Of a stretch of DNA of 64,000 nucleotides, positions 10,102 to 19,228 are shown piece after piece (positions within the stretch are counted from its first letter, which is position 1; each line of letters starts with the position of its first letter). The stretch is taken from NCBI RefSeq assembly GCF_007833795.1, contig NZ_CP032702.1:2728001-2792000 (forward strand), given 5' to 3'. This DNA is from Candidatus Pantoea soli. Its GTDB lineage: Bacteria > Pseudomonadota > Gammaproteobacteria > Enterobacterales > Enterobacteriaceae. The notes under the pieces are model-generated. The model made no database searches, was not told the DNA's origin, and worked only from the letters and a program-made list of their open reading frames with translations. A program made the position numbers and the translations under genes.

Positions 10102-11271
10102 TCAGCGGGCGCTGGCAGGCGACAATGCCCGCAGCCGGCTCACCGCTTTCGTGACCAGCCCGATTGCATAATCAATCTCCTCTTCCGTGGTAAAGCGGCC
10201 CAGCGAGAAGCGCAGCGAGCTGTGGGCCAGCGCCTGCTCCACGCCCATGGCGCGTAACACATAAGAGGGTTCGAGGCTGGCCGAGGTACAGGCAGAACCG
10301 GAAGAGAGCGCCAGATCTTTCAGCGCCATGATCAGCGATTCGCCGTCAACGTGGGCAAAACTGATATTGAGAATGTTAGGCGCACCGTGCGCCAGCGAAC
10401 CGTTAATCTGTACATCGCTGAGCGCGCTGATGCCCTGCCACAGACGCTGGCGCAGGGCTGCCAGTCGCGGCATCTCTTCGTGCATCTCTTCATGGGCGAT
10501 GCGATAGGCTTCCCCCATGCCGACAATCTGGTGTACCGGCAGCGTGCCGGAGCGCATGCCGCGCTCATGTCCGCCACCGTGCATCTGGGCCGCGATCTGC
10601 AGCTTCGGTTTACGGCGCACCCACAGCGCACCAATGCCTTTTGGCCCGTACAGCTTATGTGCGGAAAACGACATGAGATCCACCGGCAGCACGCTGACAT
10701 CCAGCGGCAGTTTGCCCACACTTTGGGTGGCATCAACGTGGAACAGAATATCGCGTGCGCGGCACAGCGCACCCAGCGCGGCAATGTCCTGAATCACGCC
10801 GGTTTCATTGTTGACGTGCATCAGTGAGACCAGCACCGTGTCGTCGCGCAGCGCGGCTTCCAGCATCTGCGGGGTGACAATGCCATCGTTGCCAGGCTGC
10901 AGAAAGGTGACGTCAAACCCTTCGCGCGCCAGCTGTTCGCAGCTGTCGAGCACGGCTTTGTGTTCAGTCTGACTGGTGATGATGTGTCGGCCGCGCGCCT
11001 GGTGCTGCAGTGCTGCCCCTTTGATGGCCAGGTTATCGGCTTCGGTGGCACCAGAGGTAAAGACGATTTCACGCGGATCGGCATTGACCAGCCCGGCAAT
11101 CTGATTGCGGGCAACATCGACGGCCTCTTCAGCCTGCCAGCCAAAACGGTGAGAACGGGAAGCGGGGTTACCGAAGGTGCCATCCAAAGTGAGGTACTGC
11201 ATCATTTTGCTGGCGACACGCGGATCGGCAGGCGTTGTCGCTGCGTAATCCAGGTAGATCGGCAATTTCAT
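10102..11271 (-). CDS. iscS: Cysteine desulfurase IscS with a shortened C terminus
   Basis: PLP-dependent cysteine desulfurase that makes a persulfide for Fe-S clusters, tRNA thiolation and thiamine. The N terminus [20 protein letters not shown] and the PLP-lysine segment ([12 protein letters not shown]) match IscS, and the mobile catalytic Cys lies in [19 protein letters not shown]. Length is 389 aa against 404 in E. coli. The protein stops right after RLRALSP, so the last ~15 residues of the usual tail (ending in the EWAHH region that contacts IscU) are replaced by ASAR. No other frame continues the tail. The partners IscU, IscA, HscB, HscA, Fdx and IscX are all absent between this gene and pepB. 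The likely retained role is tRNA thiolation and general sulfur supply, with SUF handling clusters elsewhere; that is inference. Confidence 0.93.
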   Translation of the reverse strand: MKLPIYLDYAATTPADPRVASKMMQYLTLDGTFGNPASRSHRFGWQAEEAVDVARNQIAGLVNADPREIVFTSGATEADNLAIKGAALQHQARGRHIITSQTEHKAVLDSCEQLAREGFDVTFLQPGNDGIVTPQMLEAALRDDTVLVSLMHVNNETGVIQDIAALGALCRARDILFHVDATQSVGKLPLDVSVLPVDLMSFSAHKLYGPKGIGALWVRRKPKLQIAAQMHGGGHERGMRSGTLPVHQIVGMGEAYRIAHEEMHEEMPRLAALRQRLWQGISALSDVQINGSLAHGAPNILNISFAHVDGESLIMALKDLALSSGSACTSASLEPSYVLRAMGVEQALAHSSLRFSLGRFTTEEEIDYAIGLVTKAVSRLRALSPASAR

Positions 11272-11374
11272 TGCGCTAAAACTCCGTATAAAAATTCATA
11301 CGTCTTTATAGCACGATTCGGCCTCTGCCGTATTAAGCCCGTTATGCTGCGGGCCGCAGAAGCGAAGGCTATCC

Positions 11375-11405
11375 CGCCCGCGCCGCAGTATGCCGGGCGC
11401 GGGCG
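11375..11405 (-). other. Stem-loop in the iscR-iscS intergenic region
   Basis: Perfect 10-bp GC stem (CGCCCGCGCC / GGCGCGGGCG) with an 11-nt loop, just after the iscR stop on the transcribed strand. There is no U tract. In E. coli a structure in the same gap stabilises the iscR part of the mRNA when the small RNA RyhB targets iscS; a similar role is possible here. A second small palindrome, CTGCGGGCCGCAG, lies at 11346-11358. Confidence 0.5.
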
Positions 11406-11420
11406 AAAAGGCAGGGAAAT

Positions 11421-11918
11421 TCAGGCGCGCAGATTGACGTTAATGGTTTCCTGCACGCGGTGCTGCTGGAAGCGGCGGTTATCCACGCTATTCTGGCGAT
11501 CGGCCACGTCGAGGATTTCCTGATTGTTTACCAGTTCCGCCAGCGTGATGTTGTTAAGGAATTCGCTGATGCGCTCACTCAGATCGCGCCACAGTACGTG
11601 CGTCAGGCAGCGCTCACCGCCCTGACAGCCCTCTTTGCCCTGGCACTTAGTGGCATCAACAGATTCGTCAACCGCGGTGATGACCGCGCCCACGGCAATG
11701 GCCGCAGCCTCTTTTCCTAACAGATAACCGCCGCCTGGACCACGTACGCTGGCAACCAGACCATGCTTACGCAGGCGTGAGAATAACTGCTCCAGATAGG
11801 AGAGCGAAATGCCCTGACGCTCGGAAATATCGGCCAGCGGAACCGGGCCCGCGTGCGAATGCAGGGCAACGTCCAGCATAGCGGTAACGGCATAACGTCC
11901 TTTGGATGTCAGTCTCAT
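11421..11918 (-). CDS. iscR: Iron-sulfur cluster regulator IscR (Rrf2 family)
   Basis: Rrf2-family winged-helix regulator that binds a [2Fe-2S] cluster and represses or activates Fe-S biogenesis genes. 165 aa. The DNA-binding part starts [19 protein letters not shown] and includes [19 protein letters not shown]. The cluster ligands Cys92, Cys98, Cys104 and His107 are all present ([17 protein letters not shown]), so cluster sensing is probably intact. The ATG at 11918 matches the E. coli start and has an ACGAGG ribosome site; a longer reading to 11939 is rejected. The promoter region carries three tandem IscR-like operators, so autoregulation is expected. It has outlived the loss of most of its operon. 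Confidence 0.96.
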   Translation of the reverse strand: MRLTSKGRYAVTAMLDVALHSHAGPVPLADISERQGISLSYLEQLFSRLRKHGLVASVRGPGGGYLLGKEAAAIAVGAVITAVDESVDATKCQGKEGCQGGERCLTHVLWRDLSERISEFLNNITLAELVNNQEILDVADRQNSVDNRRFQQHRVQETINVNLRA

Positions 11919-11986
11919 AGCATACAACCTCGTAAGCATTCGCCCGAATAGTGGCGGGTTATCTGAAGAATGAGGGCCAGTCTGAC

Positions 11987-12011
11987 ATTCCCGAGTATTT
12001 TGGTCAACTAT
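11987..12011 (-). promoter_or_regulatory. Type 1 IscR operator upstream of iscR
   Basis: On the reverse strand this 25-bp site begins ATAGTTGACC and ends ACTCGGGAAT. It fits the type 1 IscR consensus (ATASYYGACT...AGTCRRSTAT) at 22 of 25 positions by hand count. A TTGACC hexamer inside it could be the -35 box, which would let IscR block RNA polymerase. Confidence 0.75.
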
Positions 12012-12012
12012 T

Positions 12013-12060
12013 TAACCGAGTATTCCGCTCAACTATTTAACCTGGTGTTTTACTCAACTA
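12013..12060 (-). promoter_or_regulatory. Two further IscR-like half-conserved sites
   Basis: Two more copies of the ATAGTTGA start of the operator occur upstream, about 28 and 51 bp from the first. Each fits the 25-bp type 1 IscR consensus at about 19 of 25 positions. The most distal overlaps the trmJ stop codon. E. coli also has more than one IscR site at this promoter. Confidence 0.5.
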
Positions 12061-12797
12061 TTACCCTTATCACCTTTGGGTTTTTCAAACGATGACAGCA
12101 TGCCGCGCAGAATATTGAGTTCATCACGCTCCGGGCGCGCACGGGTATAGAGACGACGCAGCTTGCTCATCACCTGGCTTGGGGTACCCTGGCGGATAAA
12201 GCCGCTGTTCATCATCATCTGTTCAATGTGCTGATAAAAGCGCTCCAGATCGTCCACCAGCGGATAAGGCGATTCCGCATACTGCGGCTGTGGCGTGGCG
12301 TTCGCCTGGGCGTCCAGCCAGGCCATGCGCACTTCATACGCGATAATCTGCACCGCCATGGCGAGATTCAGCGAGCTGTATTCAGGGTTGGCCTGAATAG
12401 CGACATGATAGTGGCACTTCTGCAGCTCTTCATTGGTCAGGCCAACGCGTTCGCGGCCAAACACCAGCGCCACCGGCGCCTGCTGGCCCTCTTCCACGCT
12501 TTTAATACCGCATTCGCGTGAATCCAGCATCGGCCAGGGCAGCGAACGGGAGCGCGCGCTGGTACCCACCACCAGGCTGCAACCGGCAATCGCTTCATCC
12601 AGCGTATCGACAATGTGAGCATCGCCAATCACATCGCTGGCGCCAGCTGCCAGGGAGATGGCCTGTGAATCCGGCTTAACCAGCGGATTCACCAGATACA
12701 GGTTGCTTAAACCCATGGTTTTCATGGCTCGGGCAACGGAACCCATGTTGCCGGTGTGCGACGTTTCGACCAGTACGATTCGGATATTTTGCAGCAT
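12054..12797 (-). CDS. trmJ: tRNA (cytidine/uridine-2'-O-)-methyltransferase TrmJ
   Basis: SPOUT-family methyltransferase that 2'-O-methylates position 32 of several tRNAs. 247 aa (E. coli 246). The N terminus [20 protein letters not shown] carries the Asn-Arg type SPOUT motif 1 region, [14 protein letters not shown] is motif 2, and [16 protein letters not shown] is motif 3 with the knot. The ATG at 12797 is chosen by homology; the open frame runs 60 codons further upstream without conserved sequence. Same strand as iscR, with 135 bp between, which hold the IscR operators. Divergent from suhB. Confidence 0.95.
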   Translation of the reverse strand: MLQNIRIVLVETSHTGNMGSVARAMKTMGLSNLYLVNPLVKPDSQAISLAAGASDVIGDAHIVDTLDEAIAGCSLVVGTSARSRSLPWPMLDSRECGIKSVEEGQQAPVALVFGRERVGLTNEELQKCHYHVAIQANPEYSSLNLAMAVQIIAYEVRMAWLDAQANATPQPQYAESPYPLVDDLERFYQHIEQMMMNSGFIRQGTPSQVMSKLRRLYTRARPERDELNILRGMLSSFEKPKGDKGNS

Positions 12798-12915
12798 AAT
12801 TGAGAGCAGTGAGAAAATGATGGCGCGCATCCTAACATAAAACAGGACATTTGCTGAACACGCTGATATACTCCGCGCCGTTTTCCCGTTCTTTAACATC
12901 CAGTGAGAGATACCG

Positions 12916-13719
12916 ATGCATCCGATGCTCAACATCGCCGTGCGCGCAGCGCGCAAGGCCGGAAATTTAATTGCCAAAAATTACGAAACCCCGGACGCGG
13001 TCGAAGCCAGCCAGAAAGGCAGCAACGACTTCGTGACGAATGTTGACCGCGACGCAGAACGTCTGATTATCGAAGTAATTCGTAAATCTTACCCGCAGCA
13101 CACCATCATCACCGAAGAGAGCGGTGAGCTGGCCGGTGAGGATCAGGACATTCAATGGGTTATCGATCCGCTGGATGGCACCACCAACTTTATCAAACGC
13201 CTGCCCCACTTCTCGGTGTCTATCGCTGTGCGCATTAAAGGCCGCACCGAAGTTGCCGTGGTGTACGATCCCATGCGCAACGAACTGTTCACTGCCGTCC
13301 GCGGTCAGGGCGCTCAGCTTAACGGTTATCGCCTGCGCGGCAGCACGGCGCGCGATCTGGATGGCACCATCCTCGCTACCGGCTTCCCGTTCAAACTCAA
13401 GCAGCACGCGACCCCCTATATCAATATCGTGGGCAAACTGTTTACCCAGTGCGCAGACTTCCGCCGCAGTGGATCCGCCGCGCTGGACCTGGCTTACGTG
13501 GCCGCCGGTCGCGTGGACGGTTACTTTGAGATCGGCCTGAAGCCGTGGGATTTTGCGGCCGGTGAACTGCTGGTGCGTGAAGCTGGCGGCCTGGTGACCG
13601 ACTTCACCGGCAACCATGGCTACATGCTGTCGGGTAACCTCGTAGCCGGTAACCCGCGCGTGGTGAAAGCGATGCTGGCCAGCATGCGTGAAGAACTGAG
13701 CGAAGCGCTGAAGCGCTAA
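12916..13719 (+). CDS. suhB: Inositol-1-monophosphatase / Nus factor SuhB
   Basis: Mg-dependent inositol monophosphatase fold, 267 aa, the same length as E. coli SuhB. In E. coli it also acts in the rRNA antitermination complex with NusA. Metal-site motifs are present: [14 protein letters not shown], and a C-terminal [15 protein letters not shown]. The ATG at 12916 follows AGTGAGAG. Divergent from trmJ. A strong bidirectional terminator follows at 13751-13780. Confidence 0.96.
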   Translation: MHPMLNIAVRAARKAGNLIAKNYETPDAVEASQKGSNDFVTNVDRDAERLIIEVIRKSYPQHTIITEESGELAGEDQDIQWVIDPLDGTTNFIKRLPHFSVSIAVRIKGRTEVAVVYDPMRNELFTAVRGQGAQLNGYRLRGSTARDLDGTILATGFPFKLKQHATPYINIVGKLFTQCADFRRSGSAALDLAYVAAGRVDGYFEIGLKPWDFAAGELLVREAGGLVTDFTGNHGYMLSGNLVAGNPRVVKAMLASMREELSEALKR

Positions 13720-13750
13720 GCGGTGATGCGCTGAAGCATTGAATAAAGAA

Positions 13751-13780
13751 AAGGCGGCTGATTCAGCCGCCTTTTTTATT
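13751..13780. terminator. Bidirectional terminator after suhB
   Basis: AAGGCGGCTG ATT CAGCCGCCTT hairpin followed by a T run on the plus strand and preceded by an A run, so it can stop suhB and the convergent membrane-protein gene. Confidence 0.85.
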
Positions 13781-13792
13781 GCTTACGGTTTA

Positions 13793-14806
13793 TTAACGAC
13801 GTTCGTGGCTCAGTACCTGTGCCGGCTGAGTACGACGACCGACCCCGCCCAGTACCGCGGCCAGTACCGCCTCAATCAGCAGGGTAAAGAAGGCGATCCA
13901 GCTGGCTTTCGCCGTCGCGGCTGCCGCTTTTTCGGCTGCTTCGCGCGCTTTCTGCTCTGCTTCCTGCTTCAGCTGCTGGTACTGCTGTACCGCTTTCTGA
14001 TAGCTCTGCTCGGTCTGGTTCACGATCTGTTCAGCTTCCTGATCGCTCTTACCGGTACGCGCTTTAATGATATTTTTTAAAGCGTCGCGGTCAGCTGCCT
14101 GCAGCGTATCGCTGTGACGGCTCAGCACGCCGCGAATCCAGCCGGAAATATCGTTATCCGCGTTTTGCGGATTTTGCGCGGTCTGTTTCGCCTGATTTTC
14201 GGCGTTATTCGCTTCGCTATTTGCATCCTGCTTTAATTTCTCTGGCTGCAATTCACTTTTACCGGTCTGACGCAGTGTCGTTTCCAGTTCATTTTGCAGA
14301 TCGTTCAGATTGATATTATTTTCCTGCAGCTTCTCTTTCGCCATATTGGTGACCGATGGCGCAACCGCAGAAATTCCACTACCCAGCGCGTTCATACCAG
14401 AGCCTAATATATTAAAGGCACCGCCGATAATACCGCTGGCCAGAGAGACCGCCAGCCACAGGGTGATAATTGTGCTGACACCAAACATTAATAAACCATG
14501 CAGTGCACCTTCACGCTGCGCCAGACGGCCCGCAATGTAGCTGCCCACTGCCATGGCAATCAGCATACTGGCGGCAGACCAGATCAGCGCCCCGGTACCG
14601 AGATGTTGTAACGGATTTTGCTCCTGTTGTGGATCAATTGACGTGGCACCAATGGCCGCCCCCAACAGTCCCAGTAATATATGTACGATCAATGCGGCAA
14701 TCACACCGGCAAATACCGCACTCCATGAAATGCGCTTTAACGGTAAGCCGGTCCGGGTGTCAGAAACCGTATCCGTAATGCCATTATGCGTCCTGATTTC
14801 AGGCAT
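13793..14806 (-). CDS. Membrane protein with a long helical loop, unknown function
   Basis: Not recognised. The protein has 337 aa. Predicted membrane segments by eye: about residues 28-54 (SAVFAGVIAALIVHILLG), 74-96 and 103-130 (glycine-rich), and a single C-terminal helix around 303-325 (WIAFFTLLIEAVLAAVLGG). Between them lies a polar region of about 150 residues, rich in Asn, Gln, Glu and Ala (KLKQDANSEANNAENQAKQ, later QQLKQEAEQKAREAAEKAA), which should form charged coiled coil. The start ATG has a GAGGGG ribosome site. It occupies the place where E. coli has yfhR. Similar glycine-rich four-segment membrane proteins occur in other bacteria without assigned function. Confidence 0.7.
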   Translation of the reverse strand: MPEIRTHNGITDTVSDTRTGLPLKRISWSAVFAGVIAALIVHILLGLLGAAIGATSIDPQQEQNPLQHLGTGALIWSAASMLIAMAVGSYIAGRLAQREGALHGLLMFGVSTIITLWLAVSLASGIIGGAFNILGSGMNALGSGISAVAPSVTNMAKEKLQENNINLNDLQNELETTLRQTGKSELQPEKLKQDANSEANNAENQAKQTAQNPQNADNDISGWIRGVLSRHSDTLQAADRDALKNIIKARTGKSDQEAEQIVNQTEQSYQKAVQQYQQLKQEAEQKAREAAEKAAAATAKASWIAFFTLLIEAVLAAVLGGVGRRTQPAQVLSHERR

Positions 14807-14995
14807 AATATTCCCCTCGCAGAAAACAGCGAACTATATAGTGAATTAAAAGGTGATGTATCAGCTGATGTCATTTAGCGTAGACAGAGAATGTTATTTC
14901 CACCAGTGCGAAAGCGCAGGAGAATGATTTATGCGAAACGGGATGCAGAAAAAGCGAACAGAAAAAGAGCCAATAAGCGAAACCTCTGCAGACAA

Positions 14996-15973
14996 TTAAA
15001 ACGGCCTGATTCCGCTTCCGGCTGCCGCCGCCCCCTGCCACAGCAAACCACCGGCGATAATCAGCACACCCGCCCCCAGCAGCGCAAGGCAAGGCATCAG
15101 CCAGGCCAGCTGTGTTTTCATCCCGACAGCGTGTGCCAGCCGTTCCCCCAGCCGGCGTGAGCGCTGAACGACCACGCCCAGCAATGACACTGTGCAGGCC
15201 GTGCCGGCCGCCATCGCCAGTGCAGAAGCCACGCCCCAGGCATAAACGTTTATCACTTTGGCGAACAGCAGCATCATTATCGCGCCGGAACAGGGACGCA
15301 GCCCCATCGACAGCACCACCAGCGCCTGCGTTTTAACGCTCACCGCCTGCGCCAGCTGCTGCGCGTCGGGCAGATGAGCGTGCCCGCAGCCGCAGTGCGC
15401 CAGATGAGCATGGGATTGATGCAGAACACGCATGCGCATCTTACCGGCAGGCTGTAACGCCACGCGCAGCGCACGCAGTGCCCGCCAGCCGATCCAGCCG
15501 CCCAGCACCATCACCAGCAGATAACTGCCCTTTTCCAGCCAGGCGCTGCTCAGATGCAGCTGTCGCGAAGAGGTCTGCAACACCACCAGCATCAGCGTGA
15601 CCAGCCCGATCGCCACGCTGCCCTGTAATAGCGCAGCCAGCAGTGTCAGCCGGATACTGGTTTTTAGTTTTGCCGGATGCGTGGCCAGGAAGGTCGCGAT
15701 CACCACTTTACCGTGCCCTGGCCCTAACGCATGCAGTATGCCGTACAGCAGGCTGAATCCCAGCAGCGTCAAGCCCGCCTGCTGCGGCTGTTGCGCCACC
15801 TGCTGCAGTAGCCCGGCCATGGCCTGATTGAGGCTTCGCTGACCCTGAATACTCTGCAGCAGAACCTGCGGCCAGAACTGCCACAGCAGCAGACCGGCCA
15901 GCAGTCCGCCAGCTGCCAGCAACAGCAGCGGCCACTGACGTCGCAGTGCGCAGGCAAACCCGCTCAGTGACAT
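14996..15973 (-). CDS. NiCoT/RcnA-like metal permease, ZevB-type
   Basis: Inner-membrane transition-metal transporter of 325 aa. It has the NiCoT/RcnA helix signature HALGPGHGKVV and a second conserved helix GLRPCSGAIMMLLFAK. A histidine-rich cytoplasmic loop (HQSHAHLAHCGCGHAH) should bind metal. Its start overlaps the end of the upstream DUF1007 gene by 10 bp, so the two are translationally coupled. In Haemophilus a DUF1007 + NiCoT-like pair (ZevAB) serves zinc acquisition, and the Zur-like site upstream of the pair supports zinc here. Nickel or cobalt export is an alternative. Confidence 0.8.
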   Translation of the reverse strand: MSLSGFACALRRQWPLLLLAAGGLLAGLLLWQFWPQVLLQSIQGQRSLNQAMAGLLQQVAQQPQQAGLTLLGFSLLYGILHALGPGHGKVVIATFLATHPAKLKTSIRLTLLAALLQGSVAIGLVTLMLVVLQTSSRQLHLSSAWLEKGSYLLVMVLGGWIGWRALRALRVALQPAGKMRMRVLHQSHAHLAHCGCGHAHLPDAQQLAQAVSVKTQALVVLSMGLRPCSGAIMMLLFAKVINVYAWGVASALAMAAGTACTVSLLGVVVQRSRRLGERLAHAVGMKTQLAWLMPCLALLGAGVLIIAGGLLWQGAAAAGSGIRPF

Positions 15974-16590
15974 GTCAGCGTCACCGTTTGTGCAAACTGC
16001 TGGCCCAGATCCAGGCTTTCCGGTGGGGCATCGGCTTTATCCAGCGACAGCGCGTACTGCCTGAGCGCGTCGTCAGGCTGCGGCGTATGCAGATCAACCG
16101 TACAGTGGGCCTTAACCGCCTCATCCAGCATGATGGTCTGCGGGTTTTTATAGGTCATATCCACGAAGTAGCTCGGATCAAACGTCTGCATCCGGTAAGT
16201 GCGCGCCTGGAGAGGCTGGGGTTCACCCAACAGCAGCGTGAACGTCAGTACGGCCTGATTGCCCTGACGCGACAGCTGATATGCCTGCGGCAGATTAAGG
16301 AATTTCACCCGCGATTTTCCGGACCACAATTCGGTAAAGTAATGCTGACCCAGCACGTTCGCCATCACCTTGGCCGCCAGCTTTTTCCATGCGACATCAT
16401 CCGGCCCGGCATTGCCGGCATCGTACAGCAGATCCGCTGAGGTAATTTCATCCATGGTCCACTCCATTTTCATGCCGGTGAGGTGCTGAGAGTCGCCGAT
16501 AAAGGTGGTTTTCATTGCAATAAAGCTGTGCGGGTGCGACCAGACAACCGCAGAGAACAGCAGCGTAATCAGAAACAGCGCAATTTTCAT
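15964..16590 (-). CDS. DUF1007 periplasmic protein, ZevA-type partner
   Basis: Secreted protein of 208 aa with a signal peptide (MKIALFLITLLFSAVVWSHP) ending just before the conserved HPHSFIAMK metal-binding start of DUF1007 proteins. It lacks other membrane segments. It is first in a two-gene unit with the NiCoT-like permease and probably hands metal to it or stabilises it. No normal ribosome site is visible; the 17 bp before the ATG are instead a Zur-like palindrome. Family role in zinc uptake is known from the Haemophilus ZevA pair; here it is inferred. Confidence 0.8.
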   Translation of the reverse strand: MKIALFLITLLFSAVVWSHPHSFIAMKTTFIGDSQHLTGMKMEWTMDEITSADLLYDAGNAGPDDVAWKKLAAKVMANVLGQHYFTELWSGKSRVKFLNLPQAYQLSRQGNQAVLTFTLLLGEPQPLQARTYRMQTFDPSYFVDMTYKNPQTIMLDEAVKAHCTVDLHTPQPDDALRQYALSLDKADAPPESLDLGQQFAQTVTLTCH

Positions 16591-16607
16591 ATGTTATAAA
16601 GTAACAA
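16591..16607 (-). promoter_or_regulatory. Zur-like zinc operator at the zevA start
   Basis: ATGTTATAAAGTAACAA directly abuts the start codon. It fits the enterobacterial Zur core ATGTTATA-N-TATAACAT at 13 of 16 positions by hand. Its centre is the palindrome TGTTA-N5-TAACA. A TATAAC hexamer on the reverse strand within it could be a -10 box, giving a leaderless or very short 5' end. Confidence 0.5.
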
Positions 16608-16747
16608 ATTTTGTGTGAAGGGCTGGCTGGCCCGAAAAATTTTGTGACCCGCCCTGAAGCTCTGAGTAAAAGTCGCAGGCAGCAGCAAAGTTAAAACGCG
16701 GAGTTGGCTATTCTTAGCTGAAAAGTCACCTGCGGATAACACGATTG

Positions 16748-18016
16748 ATGAGTTCTGCGCCCTTAACTGCACCACTCTTCAGCCGCGCACAGCGCCGTTG
16801 CCATCTGCTATTGCTGCTGTTTCTGCCCGCTCCCGCATTAACGCTGGAAAAACTGTGCCAGTTAAATGGTGTGGATCCCGGCGTCGCCCGTCAGGATATC
16901 GCGGATGTGGGAGAGGAGATACAGCGCTTTCATCAACTGGAGTTACACCAGATGGTGGACGGCAGTTTTCGCATCCACGGCACGGAACTGGACCGGCGTT
17001 TATGCCTGCTGCTCTGGCTGCGCCGCGCCCTGCGTCTGTCGCAGGAGTTTGTCTGCGCGCATTTTGCCCCGGCGCTGCGTCAGCGTCTGAAGGTACTCAA
17101 AATTGAAAAAGCGCTGTGGGATGAAACCAACCTGCAGGCGCTGATTCAGCACTGCAGTCTGCGCCTGGCGCGCGATTTCACCGCGCGCGATCGCCTGTTT
17201 CTGCAAATTTTTATGAAATATTCGTTGTGTCAGCGCCAGAACGCGCTGTTTAACGAGGTGCAGCGCGCCTGGCTGGCAGCCAAAACCGAACGCGCCGCAG
17301 CGGATGATGTGATTCACCACTGGCAGAAGCGTTGCCACCTGGCGCCCGATGCCAGCGAGACAGACTTCTGGACGCTGCTGTTCAGCCTGATTTACGCGCC
17401 GGATGGCCGGCGGCTGGAAAATGAACCGGCGCGGAAACTGATGGCAGCCGTTGAAGCCCTGATTGATCGCTTTGAACAGCTGGCCAATACGCGCATTAAA
17501 AATCAGCAGGAGCTTAAGCTGCAGCTATATACACACCTGGCGCAGGCGCTGGACCGCAGCCACTTCTCCATAGGTATTGATAACAGCGTGGCACTGGATG
17601 TGGCGCGTCTCTATCCGCGCCTGTTGCGTACCACCGAGCGCGCGCTGCGCTACTTCAGCAGTGATTTTGGGACGCGCTTCAGCGCAGAAGAGGTCAGCCT
17701 GGTTGCCGTGCTGTTTGGTGCGTGGCTGATGCAGGAGAGTGCGTTGCAGGAGAAACAGGTACTGCTGCTGACCGGCGCTGACGCCGCCGTTGAACAGCTG
17801 CTGGAGCAGCAGCTGCGTGAAATGACGCTGCTGCCGATCAACATCACCTATCAGGATATGCTGAATTATCAGCGTGAAGGCGCGCCGCGCGATGTGGCGC
17901 TGGTGATCACGCCCTACGCCACCTCGCTGCCGCTGTTTTCGCCGCCGCTGATCCACGCCGAGCTGCCGCTGAGCGACCATCAGCAGCAGCGTATCCTTCA
18001 GCTGCTGGAGTCCTGA
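16748..18016 (+). CDS. csiE: Stationary-phase-inducible protein CsiE (PRD domains)
   Basis: 422-aa homologue of E. coli CsiE (426 aa), a stationary-phase protein with PTS regulation (PRD) domains and no known DNA target. Matches are clearest in the C-terminal half: LYTHLAQALDRSHFSIGIDN, LYPRLLRTT, and LVAVLFGAWLMQESALQEKQ. The ATG at 16748 is preferred over the in-frame TTG one codon upstream. Convergent with hcaT; the coding ends overlap by 19 bp. No strong ribosome site is visible. Confidence 0.9.
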   Translation: MSSAPLTAPLFSRAQRRCHLLLLLFLPAPALTLEKLCQLNGVDPGVARQDIADVGEEIQRFHQLELHQMVDGSFRIHGTELDRRLCLLLWLRRALRLSQEFVCAHFAPALRQRLKVLKIEKALWDETNLQALIQHCSLRLARDFTARDRLFLQIFMKYSLCQRQNALFNEVQRAWLAAKTERAAADDVIHHWQKRCHLAPDASETDFWTLLFSLIYAPDGRRLENEPARKLMAAVEALIDRFEQLANTRIKNQQELKLQLYTHLAQALDRSHFSIGIDNSVALDVARLYPRLLRTTERALRYFSSDFGTRFSAEEVSLVAVLFGAWLMQESALQEKQVLLLTGADAAVEQLLEQQLREMTLLPINITYQDMLNYQREGAPRDVALVITPYATSLPLFSPPLIHAELPLSDHQQQRILQLLES

Positions 18017-19149
18017 GCCGCGCGCGGGCGCAGAAACAGCGCCGGCAGTGCCACCAGCGCCATCGCCCAGAACAGATGCCCGTGCAGATGGGTATACAGC
18101 ACGCCGCAGATCATCGTCATCACCGCAATCCCTCCCCCCATCGCCAGCGCTGAATAGAGCGACTGCAGGCGAATGACCTCCGCGCCCTGGCGCGAAGCGA
18201 TGAAGCGCATTGCCGCCAGATGACAGACGGTAAAACTGCCGCAGTGCAGAATTTGCGCCACAATCAGCAACGGCAAAGCGCTACTGGCGCCCAGCAGGCT
18301 CCAGCGCACCAGCGCACAGATGCCCGAAAGCAGCAGCAGATCGCGCGCGCTCCAGCGGTGAAACAGGCGATGACTCAGCGCAAAAATTACTATCTCCGCC
18401 ACAACGCCCAGCGACCAGAGATAGCCGATAAGGGTGGCAGAATAGCCGGCCTCCTGCCACCAGATGGCGCTGAAGCTGTAGTAAGCCGCATGTGCCCCCT
18501 GCATCAGCGTCACGCACAGCATAAAGCGCCAGACGCTGTTTTCCCGCAGCAGGTCACGCCAGGCCGCCCAGCCCCCGCTTACGCCCTGACGCGCATCGCC
18601 CTGTGGTCTGGTGTGCGGGGGCAGCAGCATACCGCTCAGCATCGCCAGCGTACCCAGCGTCAGCAGCAGCAGAATAGCCTGCGAAGAGTAAGCGCTGACC
18701 AGCATCCCGGTCAGCGCCGAACTGATAACAAATGCCAGCGATCCCCACAGCCGTACCGGACCGTAAGCCAGACCGATCTGCTGTGTCCAGGTGGCGGCCA
18801 GCGCATCACTGAGCGGCACCAGCGGAGAGAAAAACAGATTGAACCCTACCATCACCAGCAGCAGCCATAGCCACTGGCCGCCCAGCCAGAAACCGAGCGC
18901 AAACAGGCAGGTCATCAGCGCCAGCAGGCGCAGCGCCAGGATCAGCTGAGACGGATTTTTTACCTGCGAGGCAATCAGCAGGCTGCCGGCAAAGCGCGCT
19001 ATCATGCCGCAGCCCAGCAGCAGACCAATTTTTTCTGCATCAAGTCCACTGCCTTTCAGCCAGACGCTCCAGAAAGGCAGGTAAATGCCATAGCAAAAAA
19101 AGTAGGTGAAATAGCTCAGCCCGAGCCATCTGGCCGATCCGATGGTCAT
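17998..19149 (-). CDS. hcaT: MFS transporter HcaT-like
   Basis: Twelve-helix major facilitator of the 3-phenylpropionate transporter type, 383 aa (E. coli 379). Family segments include SYFTYFFCYGIYLPFWSVWL near the N terminus, FNLFFSPLVPLSDALA, GPVRLWGSLAFVI and QGAHAAYYSFSAIWW. The ATG at 19149 has an excellent AGGAGG site and matches the E. coli start; longer readings are rejected. The hca catabolic genes that adjoin it in E. coli are absent, so its substrate here is uncertain. Confidence 0.88.
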   Translation of the reverse strand: MTIGSARWLGLSYFTYFFCYGIYLPFWSVWLKGSGLDAEKIGLLLGCGMIARFAGSLLIASQVKNPSQLILALRLLALMTCLFALGFWLGGQWLWLLLVMVGFNLFFSPLVPLSDALAATWTQQIGLAYGPVRLWGSLAFVISSALTGMLVSAYSSQAILLLLTLGTLAMLSGMLLPPHTRPQGDARQGVSGGWAAWRDLLRENSVWRFMLCVTLMQGAHAAYYSFSAIWWQEAGYSATLIGYLWSLGVVAEIVIFALSHRLFHRWSARDLLLLSGICALVRWSLLGASSALPLLIVAQILHCGSFTVCHLAAMRFIASRQGAEVIRLQSLYSALAMGGGIAVMTMICGVLYTHLHGHLFWAMALVALPALFLRPRAAQDSSS

Positions 19150-19228
19150 GCTTCCTCCTGAAAAATGCAGCGTCGCCGGCTGCGGATAAGGGCGGTACTT
19201 TCTCAAAGCGGGGGTGAAAAAGGAATAA

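Noticed and set aside
12798..12977. 60-codon N-terminal extension of trmJ
   Set aside because: No conservation, would run into the suhB start region, and the ATG at 12797 matches the known start.
14871..15092. 73-aa minus-strand frame beside the permease gene
   Set aside because: Overlaps the 3' end of the permease in another frame, with no ribosome site or conservation.
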